64,000 nt of DNA from Clostridium_S neuense (GCF_045310695.1 NZ_JBJIAA010000007.1:1-64000); one strand, 5' to 3'. Shown: positions 27,293-36,297, counted from the first letter of the stretch. Made by a program: numbers and translations. Notes: generated from the sequence alone by a model not told the origin.

Positions 27293-28273
27293 ATGATATT
27301 GAGTAAGAATGGAAGTAACAAAGAGTATTTATTTAGTTTATATTCGGCTAAGCTAAACTCAAGAAGATTAGAAGAAACGTTAAAGCTTAATTTTGATGCG
27401 ATTGCTCTTGAAAAATGGCATGAAGGAAGAAGAGTTGATATAAGTGGGGTGGATAAGAATGGAACAAATGTGCTAATAGATTGGTGTTTGAAAGATTTTG
27501 ACAAGGAACATTATATGCAAATTAAGAGTTTAATATCTATAGTTTCAAAAGAATATAAAAGCTTGATTGTAGCGGGAGCTACTTCATTTAAAAATGCAAG
27601 TTATGTTATGGGACTAATACAGGAAGTAATATCTGAAAATAAAAATATAGAATTGATTTTTTTGGAAATTAACTCTGAGGTAATACCAATTTTACAAGAG
27701 GTAAACAATATGGACTGTTTAGAACAAATAGAAAATTTGAGTAAGCTTAATTCTATTAACAATCATTTTAAAGTAGTTAGAGCAATTAAAAATTATAATA
27801 ATGATGAAACTATAAGTGCAAAAGTTATAGAATATAAGAATTATGATTACAAACAACGTTTATTGTATGATATTTTGGAAAGGTTAAGGGAGGACTCTCC
27901 ACATATAAACTTATATACATACAAAAAAATTATTGGGAATTCATTTTTTATAGGAGGAGGAATGGCAGAAATTACGTATAAAGTAACATGGGATAGGCGT
28001 AATAGGTTAGTTTGTGAAGCCACATTTACAAATAAAAAAGGTAAGGAAGTATATTATAAACTTTTAGAGAAAAAAGCTGATATAGACAATTATATGGATT
28101 ATATGATTACTTGGAATGATAATCCATTAAAGATATTTACTTATATAAATCCTTTAAGCTATATAGATAAGAATAGAATGGTGAAATATTTTTCCAGGAT
28201 CGTTAGAAAATATATTTATGGTTTACATAAGTTTATAATAGAAGAGATTAAAAATATACAAAATGATATATGA
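27293..28273 (+). CDS. Unknown protein with DUF4268-like nuclease N domain
   Basis: A 326-aa protein, ATG after GGGGAGG. Residues 35-110 follow the pattern of PD-(D/E)XK N-terminal domains seen with DUF4268: FDAIALEKWHEGRRVDISGV, then DKNGTNVLIDWCLKDFD, then HYMQIKSLISIVSKE. The E-x-K position reads DWC, so the active site looks altered. The C-terminal half (about 150-326) is unassigned. It is preceded by two XRE regulators and followed by a strong terminator. Confidence 0.6.
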   Translation: MILSKNGSNKEYLFSLYSAKLNSRRLEETLKLNFDAIALEKWHEGRRVDISGVDKNGTNVLIDWCLKDFDKEHYMQIKSLISIVSKEYKSLIVAGATSFKNASYVMGLIQEVISENKNIELIFLEINSEVIPILQEVNNMDCLEQIENLSKLNSINNHFKVVRAIKNYNNDETISAKVIEYKNYDYKQRLLYDILERLREDSPHINLYTYKKIIGNSFFIGGGMAEITYKVTWDRRNRLVCEATFTNKKGKEVYYKLLEKKADIDNYMDYMITWNDNPLKIFTYINPLSYIDKNRMVKYFSRIVRKYIYGLHKFIIEEIKNIQNDI

Positions 28274-28277
28274 TTTA

Positions 28278-28328
28278 AAGGAGGGCCGCATTAGCGTATT
28301 TTTTTCTAATGCGACACCACCTTTTTTT
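28278..28328 (+). terminator. Strong terminator
   Basis: Nested hairpin: CGCATTAG pairs with CTAATGCG, and the outer arms AAAGGAGG and CCACCTTTTTT extend it. T7 follows. Confidence 0.85.
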
Positions 28329-28546
28329 ACTTATATATTTAAAGTCATAATCCTTATAATTTGGAATAGTACTAAAATATTAAGGTAGGCAAAATTTTGT
28401 GAAATATAGTTGTGATATAATTACTATGCAAGAATGTAAAAGCATATGTTTGAATTAATAATTCAAGGATAGTAGATTAGCAATGCTAAATTTTATATGG
28501 GGATTTAGTATATTGAAGTAAAATAATTATTTATGGAGTGCAATTA

Positions 28547-29224
28547 ATGTATTATAGTGAGTCTGTAAAAGTATGGAGAACAAAAAATAAAGAAGAAGCA
28601 TTAAGGGATTTTTTCATAAAGTTTATTTATTGCTCTAACAAAATAGAAAATGATGAAGTAAGACTTGTGGATGTAGAAGCAGTGGTTAATGAAGAAAAAA
28701 TAAATTATTTTAGTGAAAGTGAAAGAAACATTATTGAAATAAAAAAGCATATTGAACTTTATAAAGATATTATTAAATTAGACGGTAATATCAAAGAAAA
28801 ATTAGATATGGATATAATTAAACGTGTTTACTTTTGCTTTACAGGAAATAAGTTGGCAAAAGATATATATAAGAGTATAGATGAATTAGTACAAGATATC
28901 AATAATATGCAAATAAATGAGGAGACTGCTTTAGATGTAGTAAGTTATTTCTGCTGTTATTTTGAGGAAATAATTAACTGTGAGGACGGCAGGGTGGTGA
29001 GGATATTGATTAATTATATACTTATAGCTAATAATCTTGCACCAATTAATATTTTTTATTATAACAAAGAAGAATATTATTTAGCATTAGAGTCCTTTTA
29101 TAAAAATAAAAAAATTGATAGGATGAGAAAGTTTTTAGATGACCAAGCTTATAAAACGTGGATTAAGAATTATAATTTAAAATTAAAGAGCTTAAAGGGA
29201 TTTTTAAAAGGCTGTAGTAATTAG
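28547..29224 (+). CDS. Degenerate Fic-family protein
   Basis: A 225-aa protein. The ATG at 28547 follows GGAG by 8 bases; an upstream GTG at 28538 lies within the ribosome site. FIYCSNKIENDEV corresponds to the S-N-x-I-E stretch near the start of many Fic proteins. EEIINCEDGRVVRILINYIL and the following NNLAPINIFYYNKEEYYLAL align with the Fic core, but the catalytic His and the G-N-G of HPFxxGNGR are missing. The fold is probably kept and AMP transfer lost. It could be a decayed Fic toxin or a Fic-fold regulator. Confidence 0.6.
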   Translation: MYYSESVKVWRTKNKEEALRDFFIKFIYCSNKIENDEVRLVDVEAVVNEEKINYFSESERNIIEIKKHIELYKDIIKLDGNIKEKLDMDIIKRVYFCFTGNKLAKDIYKSIDELVQDINNMQINEETALDVVSYFCCYFEEIINCEDGRVVRILINYILIANNLAPINIFYYNKEEYYLALESFYKNKKIDRMRKFLDDQAYKTWIKNYNLKLKSLKGFLKGCSN

Positions 29225-29672
29225 GGGATTTATAATAAAGGACCAAGTGTTGGCAAGAATTTGTTACATAATATAAACATTACAAATGCAATATTTATGT
29301 TATGTTTGTAACATTTCTATTATGATTAAGCTTTCAGAACATTTACAATACTGCGTAAGACATAATCTTGTATGTAATATATAAAAATTTTAATTTAAAA
29401 TGAAGTTAATTATATAAGGATAATTAACTAAAATATTGATACTAATGCATATACATTGTATAATTATATTAAAGGAATTTAATTATATATGTACTTAAAG
29501 AAATTATAAAGGTAAATATTAAGGTGATATTAATGTTTAATAGTGATAATTTTACTTTAAAAATAAATAAGTTATTAAAAAATGCATCTGTTGTAAATAC
29601 AGGTGCATTTTTATTTTATATTTACTTTAATCAACAAAATCCTTAACTGTTTACATTTAGAAAGGAGGTATG
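29225..29672. other. AT-rich gap with one terminator
   Basis: No convincing gene. A 37-codon frame at 29534 has a ribosome-like AAGGTGATATT, but its middle is the hairpin at 29575-29616, so it is probably non-coding. Confidence 0.5.
29575..29616 (+). terminator. Intrinsic terminator
   Basis: AAAAAATGCATCTG pairs with CAGGTGCATTTTT around TTGTAAATA; a T-rich tail follows. Confidence 0.75.
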
Positions 29673-29786
29673 ATGAAAATGTCTGAAACAATAGCAACTT
29701 TAATTGTAGCAATATTTGGATTGGCTTGTATAACCGTACTTGGTATCTATGTAATAAAGTCAATAAAGGATATTAGTAGAAAATAA
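29673..29786 (+). CDS. 37-aa single-span membrane peptide
   Basis: A canonical AAAGGAGG lies just upstream; the starts at 29670, 29673 and 29679 are in frame. The peptide begins MKMSETIATLIVAIFGLACI, has one hydrophobic helix and ends SIKDISRK (basic). Layout and size resemble small membrane peptides such as type I toxins or holin-like peptides, but no antisense RNA was identified. Too short for standard gene finders. Confidence 0.5.
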   Translation: MKMSETIATLIVAIFGLACITVLGIYVIKSIKDISRK

Positions 29787-29862
29787 TAAAAACGTAGAAA
29801 GGATATATGTACATCAAAACTTATATTTATGTAGTGAAAATATAAGTAACAAGAAACAAAAT

Positions 29863-30231
29863 ATGAAGAAAATGGATGTGAAAAAATTAAGATACGTAAT
29901 TGATTTTCCTAACGAATTTCAAATTAATGAAGCGAAAGAAAGATTTGAACTTGATGATATTCTGTGCAAAATAGCGATGATGATATTCAGCTACAGAATA
30001 TCACATAATCTGTCTGAAAAAGAATTGGCAGATAAATTACAAACAAACCAGGAAATAGTGTCTAAATTAGAAAGTGGAGAGTTTGTTCCAAATATTGAGC
30101 AATTATGGGTAATTAGTAAAAAGCTAAACATAAAATTTAATGTTTTATTTGAAGATAATGAAGAGAAAATAGAGTATTCTGCTGACGCTATATCGAAAAA
30201 AATGAAATTGAAGCAGTTCAATCTGAAATAA
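29863..30231 (+). CDS. XRE-family protein, probably frameshifted at its 3' end
   Basis: A 122-aa frame. The HTH is at about 45-100 (SYRISHNLSEKELADKLQTN, then QEIVSKLESGEFVPNIEQLW). The frame ends 11 codons after an A7 run near 30199. Shifting frame there gives a good continuation (EKNEIEAVQSEIKFFENKYN, then GRYENTLKIKENKTDEEIND) to about 30340, and a second shift gives a further 25 codons to 30430. The gene looks decayed, with the DNA-binding part intact. No strong ribosome site is seen. Confidence 0.6.
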   Translation: MKKMDVKKLRYVIDFPNEFQINEAKERFELDDILCKIAMMIFSYRISHNLSEKELADKLQTNQEIVSKLESGEFVPNIEQLWVISKKLNIKFNVLFEDNEEKIEYSADAISKKMKLKQFNLK

Positions 30232-30430
30232 AGTTCTTTGAAAATAAATATAATGGAAGATACGAGAATACTCTTAAAATAAAAGAGAATAAAACAGATG
30301 AAGAGATTAATGATGGGAGCGAATGGTTATATTTTTTAGGAAGAATAAATTTGACTTAGATGAAATTGTTAACAATGAAGCTAATAGAGCATATGTAGCC
30401 ATTAATATAATTATTGCAAATATAATATAG
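30232..30430 (+). pseudogene. Out-of-frame 3' remnant of the XRE gene
   Basis: Two consecutive open stretches in other frames (to about 30360 and to 30430) carry coding-like sequence (SEWLYFLGR, then KNKFDLDEIVNNEANRAYVA) with no start codon or ribosome site. Best explained as the frameshifted C terminus of the gene at 29863. Confidence 0.5.
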
Positions 30431-30480
30431 GCAATTTATTAAAAACAGAATGTGAGTTTAATTATGAAGGAGGAAGAATA

Positions 30481-30708
30481 GTGGAAGAATTTTCCGTAGA
30501 TAACATGAGCAAATTTGAAGAAGAGCTATATATAAGATATTTACAGAAAGAACGTGAATGTAAAAAAATGATTGAACAAGCTGAGATTTTTGGGGCAATG
30601 AAAGAAGATATTAATATTGCGTTAAAGCTAATTGGAAAGGTAAGAGATGAAACAATTTCTGAGGTAACAGGAATTAATATCGGTCACATTAAATGCTTAA
30701 AACATTAA
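30481..30708 (+). CDS. Hypothetical 75-aa protein
   Basis: GTG start after AAGGAGG. Helical and charged; the end (AMKEDINIALKLIGKVRDET, then ISEVTGINIGHIKCLKH) recalls the helix-turn-helix tail of Rpn/PD-(D/E)XK transposase-like families, so it could be the C-terminal remnant or a small relative. A terminator follows. Confidence 0.5.
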   Translation: MEEFSVDNMSKFEEELYIRYLQKERECKKMIEQAEIFGAMKEDINIALKLIGKVRDETISEVTGINIGHIKCLKH

Positions 30709-30756
30709 AAATCGAATATGCACAATTTTAACAGAGTCTAAATACTTATATTTAAT

Positions 30757-30783
30757 GAGAAACCCAAGTGGTTTCTTTTTTTA
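30757..30783 (+). terminator. Intrinsic terminator
   Basis: GAAACC-CAAGT-GGTTTC followed by T7. Confidence 0.85.
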
Positions 30784-31464
30784 TACATTAAGTTAGCATG
30801 ATTACTATACTAAATCAATACAAAACGTAAATGACTTTAAAATGAATAAATTCAATAATATGTAAGTGGGTATTTCTTCCCCTAAATGTATGTGAATATT
30901 AAAGCAATCGCCTAACGGCTTTGAGCTATTAAAAAGTATTGTGTGTGTATTTATATATATCGCCTAACGATTATAATGCAACCAAAACTATTATAAATCA
31001 GCAAACTTGTTATGCAGGTTTTATATATATAAAAATAAGCTCATAAATTTTTTGTGCCAGAAAACTTAAAGTAATTACTAATTTTAGCGAAGAATCTGCT
31101 AATGCAGATTTATATATAATAGTAAGCCTTACCTTTAGGAGAAACAATAAGTACGAGCGAACTCCATTATTGTGGGGGAAGCAATAAAAAATTATTTATA
31201 TTATTAATTAAGTAAATATGTTATAAAGTTTTAAAATTTTCTACTTTCACTGGGAAAAAATAAATATTTCCATATTAGCACAATATTGTGGTAAACATTG
31301 ATTAAGCAATTTTACTATAGTATATTTTTATAGATATTATTATAATTATTATTGTTATATATAATGTTTGTAAAACTAATTAGTTTCGCAATCCTAATAT
31401 TATTAGTTAGATTATATATTCAAATTTCAATAAATTAACAAATGATGAAATGAGGAGTACGCAG
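30784..31464. other. Non-coding region with a cluster of small hairpins
   Basis: Nearly 700 bases with no gene. Between 30905 and 31190 lie at least four short palindromes, mostly next to TATATATA: CGCCTAACG at 30909 and again at 30961, AACTTG/CAGGTT at about 31004-31020, and AATCTG/CAGATT at about 31093-31110. A further possible stem joins AACAATAA and TTATTGT near 31144-31172. The pattern suggests a structured RNA or a protein-binding/replication region upstream of the helicase operon. No known riboswitch was recognised. Confidence 0.45.
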
Positions 31465-32754
31465 ATGATAAAAAGCCAAAGAGACAAGATAAAAAACTTA
31501 AAAGAAAAAGTTGCAGATGTACAAGATGGCAGTGAGAAGAAAAAAGTAAAAAAGGAGATTGGAAATATAATAAGGCAAGGAATTATAGAACTAAAGAGCC
31601 AAGTAGATAAAAATAATTTATATAAAAAATATATAGATAACAATATGGAAATGATTACGAATAAGTATGCGTTTAATGTAACTGTTAATGATCATAAAGA
31701 AGCTGTAGAGTTACTTAAGACATTAGATATAAGGCAAATATTAAATATAGGTGTAAAACTTAATGTACCGTTTGAAAGTAAGATATTCTTTAATGTGGAA
31801 GAATTGGAAGGGAAACTATGTGATACAGAAGAAGAAGCGAAAATAGCAATAGAAGATTTGAAGTTAAATGGCAAAACAATACTACTTTATAGCATAAAGC
31901 AAACTAAGTTTAAAAAGTGGACATATAAAGTAACATATAAGAAGGAAAATGAAAGAGTATATATAAATAAGGTGAATGGTAAATATAAACTCTTTTTTAA
32001 AAGAAATGAGGAAGTAGACAGAGGCGTAGAAGAAGAAAGTTTTGATATCTTAAATTTATATGAAATAATTATGGATGAAAAAGATACTTATCAATGCATA
32101 AAGCAATTATGTACATTGTTTAATATAAAAATTAAATATTGTATTGACCAAGAGAAAAAATATAATTTCAATGTAAAAATTATGCTTGATAAAGATTATA
32201 TGAAAAATAAATATAAAAATTTATATAAATATATAAATCGGTATTTGCATATTTTGGAGGAAATACTTGAAGTGGGAAGTAAAAATATAAATCATTCAAT
32301 GAACAATTTTATGGGGGAAAATGTATTTTTTTGTTCGGGAAGGGAGTTAAGTGAAAGATTAAAAGAGAAAAATAAGATTGATTTAAATGTTAAGACTAAG
32401 ACACAAAGCCAACTTTCTAAGATAATAAATGTATTTTGTATTTTAGGATTGCTTATAAAACTTAGAAATGATCAAGTTCCTGACAACATGTGGAGGGAAC
32501 CGAAAAAAAATAATAAATTTCAGAATTATTTTATAGTTAAGCGATATACGGATAATGATTTTAATGAAGCGGAAAAAATTGTTATAAATTTAAAACAAAA
32601 TAAAATATCAGTTACAAAAATGACGGGAGACCTTTGCAAAAAAATACTTGGAGAAAAAGTATATAACGAAGTTTATCTAAATAATGAAAAAAGTACTAAG
32701 AAGGCACAAGCAACAATTAAAAAAAAAAGGATTAAATGTAGAGTATTAATATAA
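31465..32754 (+). CDS. Unknown 429-aa protein, first gene of the RecD-like operon
   Basis: The ATG at 31465 follows GAGGAG by 7 bases. The protein is basic and Lys-rich: an N-terminal coiled segment (KSQRDKIKNLKEKVADVQDG), a middle region of mixed strands, and a C-terminal part (about 280-429) with a winged-helix look (TQSQLSKIINVFCILGLLIK, then FIVKRYTDNDFNEAEKIVIN). Similar C-terminal patterns are known to me from uncharacterised clostridial plasmid/phage proteins; a DNA-binding or replication role is possible. It is followed 105 bases later by a 216-aa gene and then by the helicase. Confidence 0.55.
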   Translation: MIKSQRDKIKNLKEKVADVQDGSEKKKVKKEIGNIIRQGIIELKSQVDKNNLYKKYIDNNMEMITNKYAFNVTVNDHKEAVELLKTLDIRQILNIGVKLNVPFESKIFFNVEELEGKLCDTEEEAKIAIEDLKLNGKTILLYSIKQTKFKKWTYKVTYKKENERVYINKVNGKYKLFFKRNEEVDRGVEEESFDILNLYEIIMDEKDTYQCIKQLCTLFNIKIKYCIDQEKKYNFNVKIMLDKDYMKNKYKNLYKYINRYLHILEEILEVGSKNINHSMNNFMGENVFFCSGRELSERLKEKNKIDLNVKTKTQSQLSKIINVFCILGLLIKLRNDQVPDNMWREPKKNNKFQNYFIVKRYTDNDFNEAEKIVINLKQNKISVTKMTGDLCKKILGEKVYNEVYLNNEKSTKKAQATIKKKRIKCRVLI

Positions 32755-32859
32755 AGGCAATTACCTCAATAAAAAGTCAAGCAATATAGAGAAGTCAAAC
32801 TATTTAATAGGATGTTTTATATTATAGCTCTATAGATTATTGAGCTGGAGGAGATAGTA

Positions 32860-33510
32860 TTGTTTTATACAAAAGAAGAATTGGTAAAAGAATTAAGTGG
32901 TAGAGTATATACAATTTATGTAAGTCGTTTGATGGACATGATTATAAGTTATAAGTCGCAAGAGCAAATTATCCAGTGTATACTTAATGATGCTTTTAAA
33001 CTAAATATAGATCTTAATGCTGATGGCTGGAGAAGTTTAGTTAAAAGAAAATTAGAGACTAAGGATATAAAAAAAAGCACTTTAGATATGATGTTTAGCA
33101 AAACATCTAATCCAATATATAACATAATAAATAAATATATTGCTATAGATAAGAAAGTAAAAGATTTGAATATATTATATAATCAATTAGGATTAAATCA
33201 TGATTTAGAAGAGGAAATAAGTGTCAATAAGCAATTTAAATTTGGTATAAATGATGCAGGGTTTATTCAAATTACAATGCCTACATTTTCTGGTCTTACG
33301 AAGGAAGAAATAATTTCCATAACCGGATTTTGGGAGAGCATGGAGTTTACAAGTACTGAACAAATAATAAATTGGTTAAATAAGCATGACAATCACTTTG
33401 AATCAGGATATAGTTCTAACTTTCTTATTAAAGGAAAAATTCTTTATTTAACAGTTTATGGCAGTGAACAAATGTCAAAAGGGGAGAAAAGCAATGGGGA
33501 TAGATTTTAA
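32860..33510 (+). CDS. Unknown 216-aa protein, second gene of the RecD-like operon
   Basis: TTG start 6 bases after GGAGGAG. Soluble and mostly helical, with no motif recognised; the last third (FGINDAGFIQITMPTFSGLT, then KEEIISITGFWESMEF) is more strand-like. It overlaps the helicase gene by 17 bases, so it is translationally coupled and probably a partner of the helicase. Confidence 0.6.
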   Translation: MFYTKEELVKELSGRVYTIYVSRLMDMIISYKSQEQIIQCILNDAFKLNIDLNADGWRSLVKRKLETKDIKKSTLDMMFSKTSNPIYNIINKYIAIDKKVKDLNILYNQLGLNHDLEEEISVNKQFKFGINDAGFIQITMPTFSGLTKEEIISITGFWESMEFTSTEQIINWLNKHDNHFESGYSSNFLIKGKILYLTVYGSEQMSKGEKSNGDRF

Positions 33511-35452
33511 AGAAAAAACACAAAGAGGAAAGTTAATGGAATTTCTTAAAAATAATGTAGCAAGAATTAATACTATAAAAGCCGAAAGTATTGTTAAATT
33601 GCTTGCAGATAATTCGTTGGATTTATTATTAAATGATAATAAGTATTTGCTAAATATAAAAGGTATAAATGAAAAAACAATTGTTAAGATAAAAGAGTGC
33701 TTGCAAGTATATATTGGATTAAAAGAAATTTTACAACAAATAAAAATGTTGGATGATACAGAATTATTAATTAATGAAATTTATAAAGGAATAGGCAGTA
33801 AAGCTGTTAATGAACTTAAGGAAAACCCATATTATATTTGTGATAAATGTGATATTAATTTTAGTGTTGCAGATAAAATAGCATTAAATCTTGGATTGCC
33901 TTTTGATAATAAAAACAGGATTAAACAGGGAGTAATGTGTGTTATAAATAATGAAATAGAGAAAAAAGGTAATATATTTACATACAAAGATAAAATAGCT
34001 GAAGAATTACTGAGATTTATAAACAAAACAAATATATATAATAATAAATTTGATGACATTAATAAAATGGTTTATGATGCATTAAACAGCTTATATATAG
34101 ATGGAAAGATAATTATAGAGGGAGATGCTGTATATAGGGAAGATTATTACAGCATAGAAAAAAATATAATAGATAGAATTAAGAATTCTTTAAAGATGAA
34201 TGGACTTTGTGAAAATGGTGACATGGTATTAAAACATGAAGCACTAAAAAATTATAAGTTAAGTGATGAACAAAAAGAAGCTGTAGTTACGGCTATTACA
34301 AGTAAAATTTCTATAATAACTGGTGGACCTGGTACTGGAAAAACTGAGATTATAAAAGTACTATTATCTATAATTAATGTGATAAATCCAAAGGCAGAAG
34401 TGAAAATATCAGCTCCTACAGGAAAAGCGGCCATAAAAATTTCCAAAACAACAGGACGTGAGGCGACAACTATACATAGATTATTAAACCTTTTTGTTGG
34501 AGATGCTAAAAAGAATAAAGTAAACACAATTAATTGTGACTTCCTTATTATAGATGAGGCTTCTATGGTAGATGCGTATTTATTTTCTCAGTTATTTACT
34601 AATACCAATTATAAAACTAATGTTGTAATAATTGGAGATTACAACCAACTCCCGAGTGTAGGAGCGGGCTCTATTTTAAAGGATTTGATTAATTCTGAAA
34701 AAGTTCCTGTTGTTATATTAAAAAAAGTATATAGACAAAGCAAAGAGAGTTTAATAATAAAAAATGCCCATAGATTAATAGACAATTCACAGAGGGAAAA
34801 TAACATAGAGTTTGATGATAAAGAATTTATATTTATAGATGAAAAAGATGATAAGATTATAAGCACACTTATAACAATGATTGACTCTTTGAGTGTTAAT
34901 GGTGATTATTCGTTAAATGATATTATGGTTTTATCTACGGTAAATGATGGTATGGTTGGCGTAAAAGAGCTTAATAAAAAAATACAAAGTTGGTGTAGGG
35001 AAGATGAAAGTGATGGAACTATAAAGAATCACGATAGAATTATTCAATTAGAAAATAATTACAATTTAAAAGTGATGAATGGAGAAGTTGGAGTTGTGAA
35101 TGGAGTTACTAATAATGTAGATACTGGGGAGATAAGATTTAATGTAAAAATTGATGATAGAAGTATAGAATATAACAACGATACTATAAAACAATTACAA
35201 TTAGCATATTGTATAACTGTTCACAAGAGCCAAGGCAGTGAATATCCAGTGATTTTAATTCCTATTAGTAAAGAGAATATGTATATGGCTAATTTGAATA
35301 CTATATATACAGCTATAACGAGAGCTAAGGAAAAAGTGGTGCTTATTGGAGATAGAAACGCGTTTCTTCAGAGCATAAATAGAAAAGAAGAAGGAAAAAG
35401 AAATTCGAAAATTGTGGAAAAGTTAAGAATGGCAAATAAGGCGATATCTTAG
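33494..35452 (+). CDS. RecD2/TraA-like superfamily 1 DNA helicase
   Basis: A 652-aa protein; the ATG at 33494 follows GGGGAG by 7 bases. A helix-hairpin-helix (LLNIKGINEKTIVKIKECL) precedes the motor: motif I ITGGPGTGKTEII (about 285), motif II LIIDEASMVDAY (about 353), motif III GDYNQLPSVGAGS (about 379), and late motifs ITVHKSQGSEYPVI (about 585) and YTAITRAKEKVVLIGD (about 615). This is the RecD2-like 5'-3' helicase layout, slightly short. A solitary RecD2 in an island, coupled to two unknown genes and next to repeat-rich DNA, suggests mobile-element replication or a defence system rather than RecBCD. Confidence 0.82.
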   Translation: MGIDFKEKTQRGKLMEFLKNNVARINTIKAESIVKLLADNSLDLLLNDNKYLLNIKGINEKTIVKIKECLQVYIGLKEILQQIKMLDDTELLINEIYKGIGSKAVNELKENPYYICDKCDINFSVADKIALNLGLPFDNKNRIKQGVMCVINNEIEKKGNIFTYKDKIAEELLRFINKTNIYNNKFDDINKMVYDALNSLYIDGKIIIEGDAVYREDYYSIEKNIIDRIKNSLKMNGLCENGDMVLKHEALKNYKLSDEQKEAVVTAITSKISIITGGPGTGKTEIIKVLLSIINVINPKAEVKISAPTGKAAIKISKTTGREATTIHRLLNLFVGDAKKNKVNTINCDFLIIDEASMVDAYLFSQLFTNTNYKTNVVIIGDYNQLPSVGAGSILKDLINSEKVPVVILKKVYRQSKESLIIKNAHRLIDNSQRENNIEFDDKEFIFIDEKDDKIISTLITMIDSLSVNGDYSLNDIMVLSTVNDGMVGVKELNKKIQSWCREDESDGTIKNHDRIIQLENNYNLKVMNGEVGVVNGVTNNVDTGEIRFNVKIDDRSIEYNNDTIKQLQLAYCITVHKSQGSEYPVILIPISKENMYMANLNTIYTAITRAKEKVVLIGDRNAFLQSINRKEEGKRNSKIVEKLRMANKAIS

Positions 35453-35983
35453 GTGGAAATCTTTTTATTATAAATAATCAAGATTAAATAAGGTCTCATT
35501 CAATAATCTAAGAATGGTGCATGTATTTTGAGAATTTAAGAGTTTAATAGTGAAAAATGATTGAAGTTTACTTCTCAACATCATTGACGCTAAAAAAAAT
35601 AAGTAATAAAATATAAAGTTTATAGTTGACTATAATGGAAAGACATGATATAATTTATTTAAAGTAATCAAGAAAACATTTTTTTAATATTTAGAATATT
35701 TTTTTAAAACGAATTTTTATTTTTTAAAACATTTTTTAACAATTGAATATAGCATGAACATGAAGTGTAGTATAGGTATAAATATTATTACTACAGGTTT
35801 GTTAGTGCTGTATTTGTTGATTGATGTTTTGAAAATGAAAATTCGTTTTTTTGCTTTCTTGATACAATAGGTACTTTAAAAATAAAAATTCGTTTAAATT
35901 TTCTTGATACTATCACAAGCTAATAAAGTATATAAATAATCAAAAAATTCAATAAAAAATAATATAAAAGGAGTGAACAAATT
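35453..35983. other. Repeat-rich non-coding region downstream of the helicase
   Basis: No gene visible. The notable content is the set of AAAATTCGTTT / TTCTTGATAC repeats between 35667 and 35910. The end carries the ribosome site AAAGGAG of a 23-codon frame. Confidence 0.55.
35667..35910. repeat. Direct and inverted repeats (AAAATTCGTTT...TTCTTGATAC)
   Basis: Two direct units, 35831-35866 and 35880-35910, each read AAAATTCGTTT, a short spacer, then TTCTTGATAC. A third, inverted unit lies at 35667-35734 (ATCAAGAAAA, spacer, AAACGAATTTTTATTTTTT). The outer ends, ATCAAGAAAA and TTTTCTTGAT, are perfect inverted repeats bounding about 240 bases. An iteron-like origin, recombination site or regulator-binding array are all possible. 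Confidence 0.6.
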
Positions 35984-36281
35984 ATGAAAAATGTAAATGA
36001 AATGAATATGTATGGCTCACCAGAGATAGAAAAAATAATTAAAGAGATATTTTGAATAAATTAATTTTAAAAATAAAAAATAAGATTGGGCTAATATTCC
36101 AGTATTAACTCAATCTATAAATAAAAAATTAACCAAACAAATTATAAATCAATATGTAGATATTTTCAATAAAATATTGATGAATTACATATCTAAAATT
36201 GAAAAGATAATGAGATTTAAACTGCATAAATCAATATATAGAAGATTAATTCAATTTAAACTTCTATATATTGGTAAATAG
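35984..36281 (+). pseudogene. Short peptide followed by an open remnant
   Basis: The ATG at 35984 follows AAAGGAG and encodes 23 aa (MKNVNEMNMYGSPEIEKIIK...), stopping at 36055. A further 54 open codons ending at 36281 (NKKLTKQIINQYVDIFNKIL...) have no start. They may be parts of one broken gene, or the first part may be a true small peptide. Confidence 0.35.
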
Positions 36282-36297
36282 AAAAGGAGAGATAGAA

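Noticed and set aside
29534..29647. A 37-codon frame with a weak ribosome site
   Set aside because: A terminator-like stem lies in its middle, so non-coding is the simpler reading.
30905..31110. CRISPR array suspected from the repeated CGCCTAACG and short palindromes
   Set aside because: Units differ in sequence and spacing, there is no constant 25-40 base repeat, and no cas gene is in the window.
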